Assembly (NCBI GenBank): GCA_029448655.1
Contig: JACCLO010000001.1
Location: forward strand, 5,208,001 to 5,272,000
Direction of reading: 5' to 3'
DNA: 64,000 nucleotides
From: Wolfiporia cocos
Taxonomy: Eukaryota > Basidiomycota > Agaricomycetes > Polyporales > Phaeolaceae
Position 1 is the first letter of the stretch, and every line of letters begins with the position of its first letter. The translations under genes were made by a program, and so were the position numbers. The notes beneath the pieces are model-generated. The model saw only the letters and a list, made by a program, of their open reading frames with translations, was not told the origin of the DNA and did not search any database. Below are positions 20,258 through 31,972 of the stretch, piece by piece.

Positions 20258-20855
20258 TGACACAGACATACTGTCTGTGGGACTGGCCCATAGCCAGGGT
20301 AGTTTCAATAGCCCTACGCCGTATTCCAAGGTCCATGGCACCTGTGGAGAGACGAGGGTGACAAGCGAGTCTTGATGGCAGTACGCCGGGTGACAAAGCC
20401 GACGTCCCTAGACAAGCGAGCCAAGGACCAGGAGAGGAGTGGCAGCCCACAAGATAGCATGAAAGAGGGTGTCATTACCCTACGTCGAGAATGCTAAACA
20501 TGAGGATGTAAGTCCTCATGCTAGCGCATATATACATGGGGGTGCACCAGTACCTACGGGCCTGTCCTAAGGCACGAGGATCTGTGCACGTAATGCAGAG
20601 AGAAGGTAACATAATGACAAGGCACCAGTAATGGCGCCAAGTCATGTGGCATAGGGGTAGAGACACCAGTAATGGTGCTCTGGCATAACGTGATGGAAGA
20701 CGCCTGTAGGGGCGCTTTCACATAGAGGGTGGTGCCGGTAATGGTGCCCATGCATAAGGTGAGTGATGCTACTGAGGATAGCTACTTACAAGGTGTAGAA
20801 TGGCGTAATAAATCCTATAAAAAGTAGTGGTGACGTCCCAGAATAATCTGTGACA
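20258..20855 (-). mobile_element. Solo LTR (598 bp)
   Basis: It runs TGACACAGACATAC...AATCTGTGACA with the 5-bp duplication CAGTA (20253-20257, 20856-20860). On the minus strand TATATAT is followed by a perfect dyad CATGAGGA/TCCTCATG and then TTTAGCATTCTC, the same layout as families A and B. Confidence 0.88.
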
Positions 20856-20860
20856 CAGTA

Positions 20861-21383
20861 CTGCAATTTCAATCTGCTACAACTTTTGCATTTCTGTGCT
20901 ACACAGTTTTGTATTTTGTCAGTCTATTGCCATGTGAAAGATGCCATTTACTGCAGGAATAGGTGCCCAAGAGCATGTGCACATAATATGCAGCCATGTG
21001 AAATCCCTTTGTTGTGCTGCGTCTGGGTCTGTAATTTTGACCTTTTATTATATACATGTTTTACTGCTGCATGATGCATTGGCATGAAAGGTAGACCATT
21101 TGCAGTGATTAATACTCATCCTACAGTAGGTGCACATGGCATCCAACCATGTTGAATGTATTTGGAGGTTCTATGACACTCTACAATTACAATCTGCAGC
21201 CATACATGTATTTCTTTCGGTACACAATTTCATGTTTTTGTCGGTCTATTGCCGTCTGAATTAGACCTTCCATAGCAGTAAACAGGCATCATAGAGTGGT
21301 TCACAGGGCACTGATAGGTCCCTGATTACATATTATGTAAACAAGATCCAAATATATCAGGCTGAAAGTTGGCACATAGTTTG
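20861..21383. repeat. Degenerate direct duplication
   Basis: Two diverged units of about 300 bp: one with CAATCTGCTACAACTTTTGC and GTCAGTCTATTGCCATGTG, the other with CAATCTGCAGCCATACATG and GTCGGTCTATTGCCGTCTG. No coding function recognised. Confidence 0.55.
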
Positions 21384-21712
21384 TGTCACAGAATATCCAG
21401 GGGGATATCTAACAACCCTCGCTATAGGTTATACGGGCGGCGCTAGGCGTACGCCGCCCCTCTGAGCCTCAGCCACCTCCACGTCAGTCTCTCTAGTTTG
21501 TAGGTCACCTGACTGTTATGGTTAGCGCTGTAGGATAGCGCGCGCCTCAGGTACTCACGTTACGGTCACATTAGGTATCACATGCCTCGCTTATGTAATT
21601 ACTTACCTCAGCTGTTAGGGCGGTGCTGCGCACAGGCCAGTACTTAAGGGTAGACACATAGCGTACAGTTCATGCATGTATATAAGATACGACGAGATGG
21701 GGCTTATTCCCC

Positions 21713-21971
21713 ATCTCTAAGATTCTCGACAACTGAGCCTCTGGCTCCTCTCTTATAATGTGTGTGGTGCGACTCGCCTTAGGGTGCCCTCTACTGCTAG
21801 ACTGGTAGCGATACGACTATGCAAGTATCCTGTACGACGATTTCCTAATTCCGAGGGAATGCCTCTGTCTACGTCGATACTCGCCGTCATCTAGTCGCAA
21901 GGCCTTGGGTTTATCCCCTGCCTATAGCAGGTCGCACAGCCCGTGTAAGTCTGTGTCATAATCTTAGAGAT
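21713..21971 (+). promoter_or_regulatory. Family-B self-primer pair
   Basis: ATCTCTAAGATT in the LTR (21713-21724) lies 34 nt after the start of TATATAAG (21679). AATCTTAGAGAT (21960-21971), starting one base after the LTR end, is its exact reverse complement. The dyad GATGGGG/CCCCATC ends at the start of the primer segment. Confidence 0.8.
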
Positions 21972-22741
21972 ATCTTACCTCCCCCCGTGCGTCCCCGCGC
22001 ATGGGCCGAGGGTTCTCTACCTATAGGTCGCCATGGCAATGCGGCGGGGCAGCCTCTGGTAGAAGCGCCAGAGGTCCGTAGTCTTACGAGCCCCCACGAA
22101 GCATTACACCAGGCAAAGCGACCATAGGGAATGAGAAGTAAGTCCGCCCCCCATCGAACACTGGGTAGCCGGATCGAATGTCCATAAGCCGCGCTCGAGG
22201 GCCCGCCGCCACTCGCCTGACAAGGCAGTGTGCGCGTGGAGGTCTAGTGCAGGACATCCATTATCCTGGGCGGCAGGGGCCAACTCGAAAATCTTTGACT
22301 AGTGGGTATGCGAAGGAACCCGCAAGGGTCTCCAACCCCACACCGACAGTCACGAAGGTTAGACGACAACAACGACAACCGACTACCATACTCGACAGCG
22401 CAAACCACATACCCCGAGGTCGGCGCGTCACGCTCAGCCACGTCGGCGTCAGTCCTAGGAGGCGGAATGCTTGGAACATTACCACAACCTCCGATGGGCC
22501 CGCTCACCTCTGACGAGTCTCATACGCTCACGTCGCGGGATGTAAGGGAAACAGGGAATGCCCGATCCAGTCACCCCAATGCTCTCCTGCAGGCGCGCGT
22601 TCTTCTCTCCTCCATCGGCGGACGGACCGTGCACATGGACGCTCCTCATGAACCACATGAGCCGTGTGTCAAACAAGCAACCAAGGATGCGAGGGTCGTA
22701 GGATATAAGGTAGAACGTTAGGGACAACGTTTTTTAGGAGG

Positions 22742-23331
22742 TGTCACGGTTATACCCTGGGGGGGTACCTGACTCCACTCACGTTAGCTGTATGGGCGGC
22801 GCTAGGCGTACGCCGCTCCGCTACACTAACGCTTTGTCTCACGTTAGTTCTCGAGCATATAGATCACCTGACTGCATCGGTTAGCGCTGTAGGGTAGCGC
22901 GCGCCTCCTCATACGGTCACTCATGGTCACATAGTTACATGTAGCGTTACTTGTCATGTGCCCTGTAGATAATGCGCACAGACCATTACTTTAGGGCTGG
23001 GCTCGTAGTTACTACGCGCACACATGTATATATACGACAAGATGGCGGCCTTACAGTCCCATCTTTAGGATTCTCGTCAATGAGCGTAAAGCTCCTTTCT
23101 TACACTCTGTTTGTGTTGCTGTTGGCCCGGGGCCTCATCTTGTCTGCCTAGTCTGAAGGTCGGCGACTGCGACGGCTGCGGGGCCTTAGGTGGCTGAGCA
23201 CCCTCGGGATGGACTTATGAGTTCACCTAGGGTTGGCCGTATGAGTTCGTCGTGGCCGCTGGCTCACGTCTACACAGGCTTGTGAGGGTTCCCCTGAGTC
23301 CAGGGTCGCACAGACAGGTAAGTCTGTGACA
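22742..23331 (+). mobile_element. Solo LTR nested in the family-B element (590 bp)
   Basis: It runs TGTCACGGTTATACC...GTAAGTCTGTGACA with the 5-bp duplication GGAGG (22737-22741, 23332-23336). It is related to families A and B but distinct. The insertion lies in the polypurine tract of the host element, duplicating part of it. Confidence 0.9.
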
Positions 23332-24657
23332 GGAGGGGGGGTAATGTCACAGAATATCCAGGGGGATATCTAACAACCCTCGCTATAGGTAATACGGGCG
23401 GCGCTAGGCGTACGCCGCCCCTCTGAGCCTCAGCCACCTCCACGTCAGTCTCTCTAGTTTGTAGGTCACCTGACTGTTATGGTTAGCGCTGTAGGATAGC
23501 GCGCGCCTCAGGTACTCACGTTACGGTCACATTAGGTATCACATGCCTCGCTTATGTAATTACTTACCTCAGCTGTTAGGGCGGTGCTGCGCACAGGCCA
23601 GTACTTAAGGGTAGACACATAGCGTACAGTTCATGCATGTATATAAGATACGACGAGATGGGGCTTATTCCCCATCTCTAAGATTCTCGACAACTGAGCC
23701 TCTGGCTCCTCTCTTATAATGTGTGTGGTGCGACTCGCCTTAGGGCGCCCTCTACTGCTAGACTGGTAGCGATACGACTATGCAAGTATCCTGTACGACG
23801 ATTTCCTAATTCCGAGGGAATGCCTCTGTCTACGTCGATACTCGCCGTCATCTAGTCGCAAGGCCTTGGGTTTATCCCCTGCCTATAGCAGGTCGCACAG
23901 CCCGTGTAAGTCTGTGTCAGTTTGGTCATCAATGGCATATGAATTGTGCAAAGTTTCCAAGAAAATGGTGGTGCTGTTTCTGAGAAACGACTGTGTGAAG
24001 TAACAAATAAAGGTGAGTATGTATAAGGCTAACTAGCTCAGATATGGATTGGACTCCCAAGAGGATTAATGTGCAGAATGGCTACAAGAATATGTCTGTG
24101 CAAGGGCTAAGCCATAGGATCAATGGTTGAGTTATTTGAAGGGCATGATTGCTTTCATGAAGATTGGCCAGCATGCATGAATTACTGCAGATAGAGACTA
24201 GCTTTCCAAAGAACAAAGTCAATGATTCACTATCGGGGGTACATACCAATGTGTCTTTGCACAACTTTTTCAAGGCAGCATTGACAATCTTCTCAATCTC
24301 CAAACGTATTGCCGCAGCACTTGTGGATGCTTGACCCATCTCAACATCCACTGCATCCTTGACTTTGGCCTTTGCAGCATTCTTATCAGCAATACACCCA
24401 AGGTGTTGTTTGGTCAGCATGACCACCTGAGAGTACAGAATGTGTACAACATTTTTGAGATGTGTGTGTTGTGCAGTGAAGGCTTCTGAGTCCTCCATGC
24501 CTGTTACACATGTCTCTGTCCTGCCTTGGTCATTTATAACTACATCGCCCCACGTGGGGACAAGGTGGGCCTTCCACACCACCTTGCAATGATGGTTAAT
24601 CTCCTGACACAATGTCACGAGATAAAGAGCAGGGTCTAGTCACACATACAGCCAGTC

Positions 24658-25215
24658 TGACACAGACTCACAGGGTCTGTGGAACTGGCACAGCCAGGAA
24701 TCCCCTATGGCCAAGCATCCAGCTAGGCTAGCGCACCAGTGCTGAGCCTTCAGGTGAGTGTGGATCTTATAAGCCGAGGTAGAATCCCAGACAAGTCAGA
24801 CAAGAGGTAACAAGGTCCAGTGCCGATCAGTGCACATAGAGGAACTGAGAGAAAGGGGCATTCGCCCAATTGTCGAGAATTCCAAAGATGAGGTTGTATG
24901 ACCTCATCTCGTCATAATATATACATGTGCTGTCTGTACTACTGGTCTGCCCTAAACTAGAGGTCTGTGCACCATGCCGCAGACATAACTAAGGGAACTA
25001 CCTAGTAACGCTACATGTAACTAATGTGACCGTCATGTGAGTACGTACAAGCACATGCTACCCCGAGAGCACTATCTACTGAGTCAGGTGACCTTGTCGG
25101 TATCTAGGGTTGACGCAGAGGCAGCTAGAGGAATGGCGTGGATGTAGCTTGATTTGTCCACAGGCAAGAACCTAGCGAGGAATGTCGTTAGAGCCCCACC
25201 AGGTGTTCTGTGACA
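24658..25215 (-). mobile_element. Solo LTR, family G (558 bp)
   Basis: It runs TGACACAGACTCAC...GTTCTGTGACA with the 5-bp duplication CAGTC (24653-24657, 25216-25220). On the minus strand a TATATATT site is followed by a dyad with GATGAGGT/ACCTCATC arms. Confidence 0.88.
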
Positions 25216-25517
25216 CAGTCCAACTCCTTGGTCTTGGCAGTGATCCAGTCATGGAGGACCGCATGTTGATATACACTATGCTTTTAAGTGAGGGTGGCTG
25301 AAGCAGCCATGTGACCAGTTTGGCCATCTGCCACAAACTCAGCTGTGAACTGAAGTGGCAGTGCTATCATCCCTGCAATCTGAGAAGGAAGAGCCCCCTT
25401 GGCCTCGTGCCAGAGCAAATGCTCGACAGTCTTGGACACATGCACCGATTTCTCAATGCCAGTTATAAGGTGGTGGAGCAAGACGAACACCAGATCCTGG
25501 CAGGGAAGCGGCACATG

Positions 25518-26076
25518 TGACACCGACGTATGGTGTCTGTAGGACCTGTGCAGCAGGGGGTGCTTCCAGTGCCTAATAAGCCAGCAAGTTGACTAACCAG
25601 CAGTGAACACAGAGGCTACATGGGCTGATGGTCTCAGCATCTCTCTAGTGTACGTCGACGTAGCGAGTAGGCCCACAGACAAGTAAGACCCGTGGGCCCC
25701 CTGGGGCAGAGCACACACAGAGAGGTGGAGCAAAAGGGGCCAAGCCCAATGTCGAGAATCCTAAAGATGGGGAGTAAGCCTCATCTACTACTAGCTTATA
25801 TAGATGTGGATAGAGCAGAGCGGGTCTACCCTAAAGTGCAGGCCTGTGCACTGTAACTATGAGTGACCGTGATGCAACGCTACATGTAACTAAGAGGTGA
25901 CCATCATATGAGTACCTGGTACGTGCACTATCCTATAGCACTAATCTACTGAGTCAGGTGGTCTATCTAGGGAGTGACGAAGGAGGTAGCATGGTGAAAA
26001 GGGAGCACTGCGTGCACAGCAGTGCCCATACAACCTAGTGAGGGTGTTAGATGTCCCAATGGACCGTTCTGTGACA
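25518..26076 (-). mobile_element. Solo LTR, family G (559 bp)
   Basis: It runs TGACACCGACG...GTTCTGTGACA with the 5-bp duplication ACATG (25513-25517, 26077-26081). It is a relative of 24658-25215. It interrupts gene Y in frame. Confidence 0.88.
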
Positions 26077-26258
26077 ACATGCCTGATTACTTCCTTGAAG
26101 GTAGTGGCGTACGCAATTGTGCCATACCTTGAGTCAGTAAACCCATTGTTTCGTATGGCATCCACAACAGCAGAGCTGATAAGGGAGGATGAGCCTTGTC
26201 GGGCACTGCGAGGGACATGGTGAGTGAATGTGGCAGCAGCAGAGTTGGTATATGCCAT

Positions 26259-26682
26259 CTAGTATGGAATAAGTGTAAATACGACCCATAAAACAAATAC
26301 TGAACAGGACAGAAGGTGTACGATGTGTAGAGATGAGGGGCCCCATGAAGGTTAGGGATGTCATGAGATCAATGCATGAGAGAAGTAAGGAGAGTCAGTG
26401 TTGCTAAAGACTAAACAAGGAGTCATCATTCACCCACCACCATGTGATAGGGGTTTCTCAAGTCCCCATGATTAGTCTTCATCAAGTGCATGATGGGGCA
26501 GGACTTGTATCCCATAGGGTACAGGGGGTCCAGTTCAACCTGTCAGATATCACAAGATCCATCTCTAAGTTAGTTTGGTCCACGATGGAACCTATTGGAC
26601 AAGACAGGAGACCACCAGGCATGAGCCGAAGCCAGACGTGGGTGTTAGACTGCTCTAGCAAGCAGCCAATACTGGGTGTTAG
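26259..26682. other. Host-type sequence upstream of gene Y, no gene called
   Basis: Possibly the promoter or earlier exons of gene Y; frames are short on both strands. Confidence 0.35.
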
Positions 26683-27777
26683 TGACACAGATGGCTCTGT
26701 GGGACTCACCACGCCAGTATCCTTGCGATGAACTAAGGCGACGAGGTGAGGTAGAGGTTATCAGACGCGGTAGTAGGTGGAAGGTTCTTCTACGGCGTAC
26801 GCCGAGAAGAATAGAACTAGAGTTATAGACCGTCAAGGCCCTACTTATATACACATATATAACGGGTCATGTGCTACTGTATAGTACATGCCCGATAAGG
26901 AATGTGGGCTTGGTTGCCAGAAGGGCGACCAAGTGGTATGACTACTCTACAAAGGCCGTGGCCCGCCGGTAATGGCCGGGCCAATGGTAAAATAGAGAGT
27001 GTGTGGTCTCATCGTTAGATGGACATGTGAAGACGGGCGCAGCCCAGGTATAAGGGATGCCGGTTGCCGGATACCGTGAGGTATAATGGCGATTGGCCGG
27101 TCATCGTGTGCTGACCAAGGCGGAACGCCGAGGTCGTAATGCTATTGGGCCAACAGGCACTGTAGCATGTGATATGTCCGGACCGGAGGGTTACCGGAAC
27201 ATATGGCGGTCTTAGCCGTGAGGCGAGGACCGGTGTTTGGGCAACGCCGTGATGGCAGAAGCCCGGGACTTGGAGAACGCCGAGTCCGTGGGATGGCCGA
27301 GAAGGCCGAGCCTATAGCGATATTGCCTTGATGCTAATATAGTGCTATTTGGCCGTGTTGCCATTATTATGCGAAGGCGTGGCGCGCCTGAGGTGTCATT
27401 GTGATCAAGGATCTTATGGCAGTGGGAAGCCGGGAAGGCCGACCCAATAGTACAAGGCCGCGAGGCACTGTTTGTACATGTGGACATTATTATGCGAGCG
27501 TGCCGCGCTCGGCCTATCATTATGATCTACGATCTATGACGTGGCTGGTCTTGCTCTGACGGGCAAGACCTATGACGTATGCTGTAGTGTTGCTATTGGA
27601 CATGGTTGTACCGTAGCATTACGTAAGCTGGTCATGTGGTTGATAAGCCCAGTTAAGAGCTTGTCGTGGTGGCAATGGGAGTTAACCCGTAGATAACTGG
27701 TAGTTAGACGTATAAATCCCAGGTAAATTGCTATAATCGTAGGAAAAATGCTGTAAGCCCCAGATAAATCTGTGACA
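26683..27777 (-). mobile_element. Solo LTR, family F (1095 bp)
   Basis: It runs TGACACAGATGGC...AAATCTGTGACA with the 5-bp duplication GTTAG (26678-26682, 27778-27782). It is the same family and length as the LTRs of the element at 52034-58090, in reverse orientation. Confidence 0.92.
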
Positions 27778-27782
27778 GTTAG

Positions 27783-28138
27783 CATGACCTGATGGCCACC
27801 AATACTGCCCAAGACAATTCCCTTTGGTAATAATGGGTTGGTATATCATGCCTTTGAGGCAGGGCATTAAGCCCGGGCCATGGAGGTGGAATGTAAAAGC
27901 ATAGAGAGCAGAGGACCATGAGGTGATTACTCATGCAATTGGTTTTAACAGGTAAAACCCTAGTTGAGGGTTATGGAGGTTATGGGAGGATGACCCTAGT
28001 TGAGGGTTAATGGAAATAAAACCCTTGGATTAGGGTTATGAATTTGAAATTCCTTATTAGTGGTTTCTGGTCACCCTGTATATGGCTTCATTTGGTGATT
28101 TTGAAGTACATTTCGAAAATCTGTCCCCATGTTAGGGG
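27783..28138. other. No gene recognised; short inverted motifs
   Basis: The stretch 27955-28040 contains repeated ACCCTAGTTGAGGGTTA motifs, which are short palindromes. Nothing else is supported. Confidence 0.45.
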
Positions 28139-28339
28139 TTATGAGACACTGTAGGGTGTCTAACCCTGCAGTCTTGCCACTAGGGTGCCACCCCTAGCTA
28201 GGGCATGACCCCTACAGTACTACTGCCTTGTTCACTACTGTATCTATTTATCCTGAGTAGTAGCACAATTTTGCGCCCAACTATCTTGCAATTGGACGTG
28301 CCGTGCATTCAACCAGCGGTGTCTACATGGCAGCTCACA

Positions 28340-28462
28340 CACTGCGTCCGACCATGTCGGATGCGGATGTCCACTGCTGGGTGGGGTCACGTGCGCCTAT
28401 GGGTGGATAGACGCTCACCCAGCGGTGGACATCCGCGTCCGACATGGCCGGACGGACAAGGG
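28340..28462. repeat. Hairpin module HP in gene Z copy 2
   Basis: The left arm CCGACCATGTCGGATGCGGA is matched in inverted orientation by TCCGCGTCCGACATGGCCGG. The loop contains GTCACGTG. A conserved flank, GACAAGGGTGTCAAAGTCGA, follows. Confidence 0.8.
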
Positions 28463-28804
28463 TGTCAAAGTCGACATCACGAAATATTAAGTCATTCTGC
28501 TTCAGCCAGCCAGATATCATGCTTGGATCCTCTCACTGTGAAACTGAAGGAAATGCAGGACCAGTGCGAGCGGGAGGAGGAGGAGCGGAGGCTGCATGGA
28601 TGGAGATGGGATGAGGACTCGATGGACATTGATGATGATGAGAGCGCTGTTGCCGAGGACTTTACTGATGAGAGCAGGGACGTCGAGGTGGATTTGGATT
28701 TGGTGAAGGCGTTGAAGGTACGTTTTGGATCTCAGATCGTGATGGCATCTGGGCTAGCCTGACAGACTCTACAGGCATGGTGTCACTATCTCCAGAACCT
28801 CCTC

Positions 28805-29448
28805 TGTTACGATCCTTCAGATACACTTGTATATTTTCTTTGACGCCTCACCGTGTAGAGGGACTCAGCATTCGACCGCTTCGTCGGGCGCCTTATTCTA
28901 TTCTATGGATCCCTGCACAACTGGAGACCCTCGGTTTCATGGACAACAGCGTGGCGCTATAGCTAGCTGTAGCCACTCCCCCAAAAGGGCTACAATAACA
29001 GCTTGGCCGTTATCAAGGGTCCAGCTATATGTGCAGTTCATCCTATGCCCATAACTGCTAGTTCCCCGCCGCGTCGGCGTTCTAGCTGATGTCCTGGGTC
29101 TAACTGCAGACCTTCTACATTTCGGCCTTCGTTGCGCTGAACTGCAACGCTTCTCCTTGTTCACCTACAACGTTGGCTCGACGGACTTAATAGTAGCAGT
29201 ACCGAGGACACTACGACCCCAATTACTGAATCGCAGTATGTGACCTGATGTAAACGCTGGTCGAGTTCCTCGGCTTGACCTTGTTGCGATTACCAGTACA
29301 AGGATCTTATACTCATTCTCAAAGGCTTGAGCCCTCAACTTGTATATCGACGCTCTGACTGTGAGGGGTCTGACAACTGGTGCGCTACTCGATACGCTGA
29401 GTAACTCGACTTGGTTACTTCAGCTGAACAGATATTCAATCCGTAACA
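28805..29448. mobile_element. Solo LTR (644 bp) in gene Z copy 2
   Basis: It runs TGTTACGATCC...CCGTAACA with the 5-bp duplication TCCTC (28800-28804, 29449-29453). Its absence from the other Z copy (38.4-39 kb) marks the ends exactly. Orientation is not clear. Confidence 0.85.
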
Positions 29449-29783
29449 TCCTCCAGTCGACCGCACGAAGCGAGTTTTCATGCAGGCGGCAGCCTTGGGG
29501 TCCATCAGCGTACAAGCAATCAAGATCATGACCTGCCTCGTCATTGTCGATACAAACATTCTTCCATCATCTCTCTCTATGTTCGCAACACTTATGTGGT
29601 GGGATTTACCTTGCTTTGTGCGGTTTGGTGCTACGCTGGTCTTTCGCAGCATAATGGGTGGCCTTAATCGACAGCAAAATGCCTGTTTGACTGCGATTTG
29701 CCATTTGCAGCGAGGTCAGATACATGCATGCCGTAGAGCACAGTAATGCATTGAAAAGCAGTGAGCGAGTTGAGATGGGCACG

Positions 29784-30092
29784 GCGTCCGACCATGTCGG
29801 ACGCGGATGTCCATCGGTGGGTGGGCGTCTCGCGCATCACGTGATCTCACTCAGTGGTGGACATCCGCGTCGGACATGGTCGGACGGACAAGGGTGTCGA
29901 GATCGACGTCGCGAACTTTTATGCCGCTCTGCTCCAATCGGCCAGATATTGAGCCGGGGCCTGGTAAGCGAGGCTCGAAAGGCGCGGCACCCAACTATGT
30001 CGGACGCAGATGTCCGCCATTGGATAAGGTCACATGCTGACCTAGGCGCCCACCCAACGGTGGACATCCGCGTCCGACATGGTCGGACGGAC
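29784..30092. repeat. Two hairpin modules HP
   Basis: Copies at about 29784-29898 and 29985-30092. Each has inverted arms CCGACCATGTCGGACGCGGA / TCCGCGTCCGACATGGTCGG (with minor changes) around a 30-40 nt loop. The first is followed by the conserved flank GACAAGGGTGTCGAGATCGA. Confidence 0.82.
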
Positions 30093-31972
30093 AAAGGTGC
30101 CAAAGTCAACGTTGCGAGAAATTCCCATTGACTCGCACACCGTTGCAGATTGACGGGCCAGCAATGCAACAGATAAACAATAATATTTTGGCGACAAGGT
30201 TTTGAAGATAAGATATTAACAATGAGGTTTTAACGATAAGATTTCGACGATATAGCAGATCGATATAACGGGGAATCGACGATCACAAGCGGCAACGCTT
30301 CTTGTGTGGATCTATCAGATGCCTTCTAGAAGTAGAATGTGATAGAGGCGGGGATCATTAGCAGCAGAAGAGAAGCGTGAAGGAGGTGAGGGCATGAGGT
30401 CCAGGGCATGGGGTGATAGGACGGTTCTCGGCGCCTGACAGGAGGGGCAAGACATAAAATGAGGAGGGGGGGAGCAGGGATGCCCCTCAGACCAACCCCC
30501 ACGATGAGCAAAGACAACGGAGGTAACGAAGGTGGCAGAGCTAACGAAACCACCCCCCGCCGAAGGCAGAAGGGGGCTTTTTTGGACCTCTACGTCTCTT
30601 GCAAGGCTCTCGACTACAAGTTCTGGAAATGGGACGAGTTCCAAAACCCAACTCAGACGCTCGGCTGGTTTTATGAAGACAGGGAGACGGCTCCTGAGAT
30701 GTGGAGCGACAACACGGTGAAACAGGTAATGGCATTCATTGACGCTTATGAGATGAAGAACCCGAAGGACCGGGCGCGGTTCATGCACAAGGCGAAGGCG
30801 CCGGGAGACGGCTATACCAACGGACGCGAGGGGTGGCACGAATTCGTCGAGATCACCAAGAAGCAAATCAAGGTGGACAACATGGTGGATCGCGTGCTGG
30901 ACGACCACGGGATTACGCTGGACAGCTTGGTGGAGCAGAGAGGGATGGGCGCGGTAAGCGATTCGGTCATCCACTGGAAGCGGTGCGGAGCGGCTGACAT
31001 GCGGGGCTTGCGACAGCTGCCCAGCCAATTGGACGTCGTCACCACGGTGCACACGATCACGTTCTCCGAAGATATATTCGGCCCTCAATGCATGGGCACG
31101 ACGACGAACGGGCGGCGATGGCTCCGAGAGCCGTTCGCGGCCTTCGCGCATTGGGCGTTCGCGGCGACATGGGAACGGTATAGAAGCAAGCTCCGGCGCA
31201 ACATGAGGCGGTTTGAGGAGCTGAAGGAAAAGTGCAAGACGAGCATGGAAGGTGAGCATGGACATGTAGATGGGGTCGGGTGTTTTGCTGCTGACGACAA
31301 GGACGACGACGGGCAGAGATCGAGAGCGGCAAGACGACGCCGATGCCGGCGGCATTGAAGAAAGTACTCAAGGACATCACAGACCTGATCTCAATCATGA
31401 TGCGGTACAAGGCGGCGGAAGTGGCGACGGTGCGAGATCAGTACCAGACGCGCGTTCAGGAGATGCTGGACTGCCTGGACCCGGTCAAGGCGAAGGCGAG
31501 CAGTAAGTGCACTTTTGACACGACGACGACGACGATGCTGAGGAGATGGAATGCAGCCCTACCACGGCCTCTCCGTATGGCGCTGCGAGCGCTTGCGACG
31601 AAGGACACGGTGATGCAGGTGCAGGGCACCTTGCAGCGGCTGATCTCGGACATGAGCCCCGACTCGGAAGACGACAACGAACAGGTCGAGCTCGACTTCG
31701 ACGCGGCACCCGACATTGAGTGGAGGACCGGCACGGAAGAGTACGAGCACCTGACGTTGGAGCAGGTGGTGGCGGAGCTGGGGCTCCCTGACGGGCGCAT
31801 CCCATTCCTCAACGAGAAGGAAGACCCAGACGGCCGCGACCCCTGGTCAAAGGAAGGGAAGGCGGCGCTGGAAGCGGAGACGGCGCGTCCGTTCAACCCC
31901 CGCTGGCATCAGTATGTCGGCGTGCTCAAGATGATGCACAGCGCGCTGAACGGGAAGCCGACGCTGCTGATG

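Larger units (their letters stand above)
21384..23919 (+). mobile_element. Non-autonomous LTR element, family B, with a nested solo LTR
   Basis: Two 575-bp LTRs (21384-21958 and 23345-23919) begin TGTCACAGAATATCC and end GTAAGTCTGTGTCA. The 5-bp duplication GTTTG lies at 21379-21383 and 23920-23924. The interior is about 800 bp without the nested LTR and contains no gag or pol. It shares blocks with the interior of the family-A element at 31973-33910 (for example GCCTCTGGTAGAAGCGCCAG and CGTTTTTTAGGAGG). The polypurine tract is GGAGGGGGGGGTAA. The two LTRs differ at very few positions. It must be moved by proteins made elsewhere. Confidence 0.92.
24082..26258 (-). pseudogene. Gene Y, unrecognised, split by two solo LTRs
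   Basis: Minus-strand coding begins near 26258 (MAYTNSAAATFTHHVP). It continues through TFKEVIRHV, where the LTR 25518-26076 entered, and resumes in the same frame at 25517 (PLPCQDLVFVLLHHL). A stop follows ATLT. The coding feel resumes with HDWITAKTKELD up to the second LTR (24658-25215) and then runs as a 178-residue open segment (24618-24082) with CQEINHH and DVEMGQAS. In-frame continuity at the first insertion shows the target was an exon. I recognise no domain; a Cys/His-rich transposase remnant cannot be excluded. Confidence 0.55.
28139..29760 (+). pseudogene. Gene Z fragment, copy 2, split by a solo LTR
   Basis: An exon-like segment with WRWDEDSMDIDDDESAVAED ends at a GTACGT donor near 28717. 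A 48-nt intron ends CCTGACAG. The next exon reaches TCTCCAGAACC and the LTR 28805-29448. Past the LTR the frame continues (FMQAAALGSISVQAIKIM ...) to a TAA after ACRRAQ near 29746. The same exon order is present in reverse at 38430-39000, without the LTR, which proves the collinearity. Function unknown. A hairpin module lies upstream (28340-28462) and two downstream. Confidence 0.6.

Noticed and set aside
22178..22721. Open frames of 111 and 139 codons inside the family-B element
   Set aside because: A related frame exists in the family-A element (32894-33130) but it is truncated and frame-shifted there, and no Gag-like features are visible. More likely conserved non-coding sequence.
27955..28040. 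Possible telomeric AGGGTTA motifs
   Set aside because: Irregular spacing and flanking palindromes; not a telomere tract.
30315..31355. Minus-strand open frame of 346 codons
   Set aside because: Antisense shadow of the first helicase exon; composition is Arg/Pro/Leu-rich as expected for a shadow.
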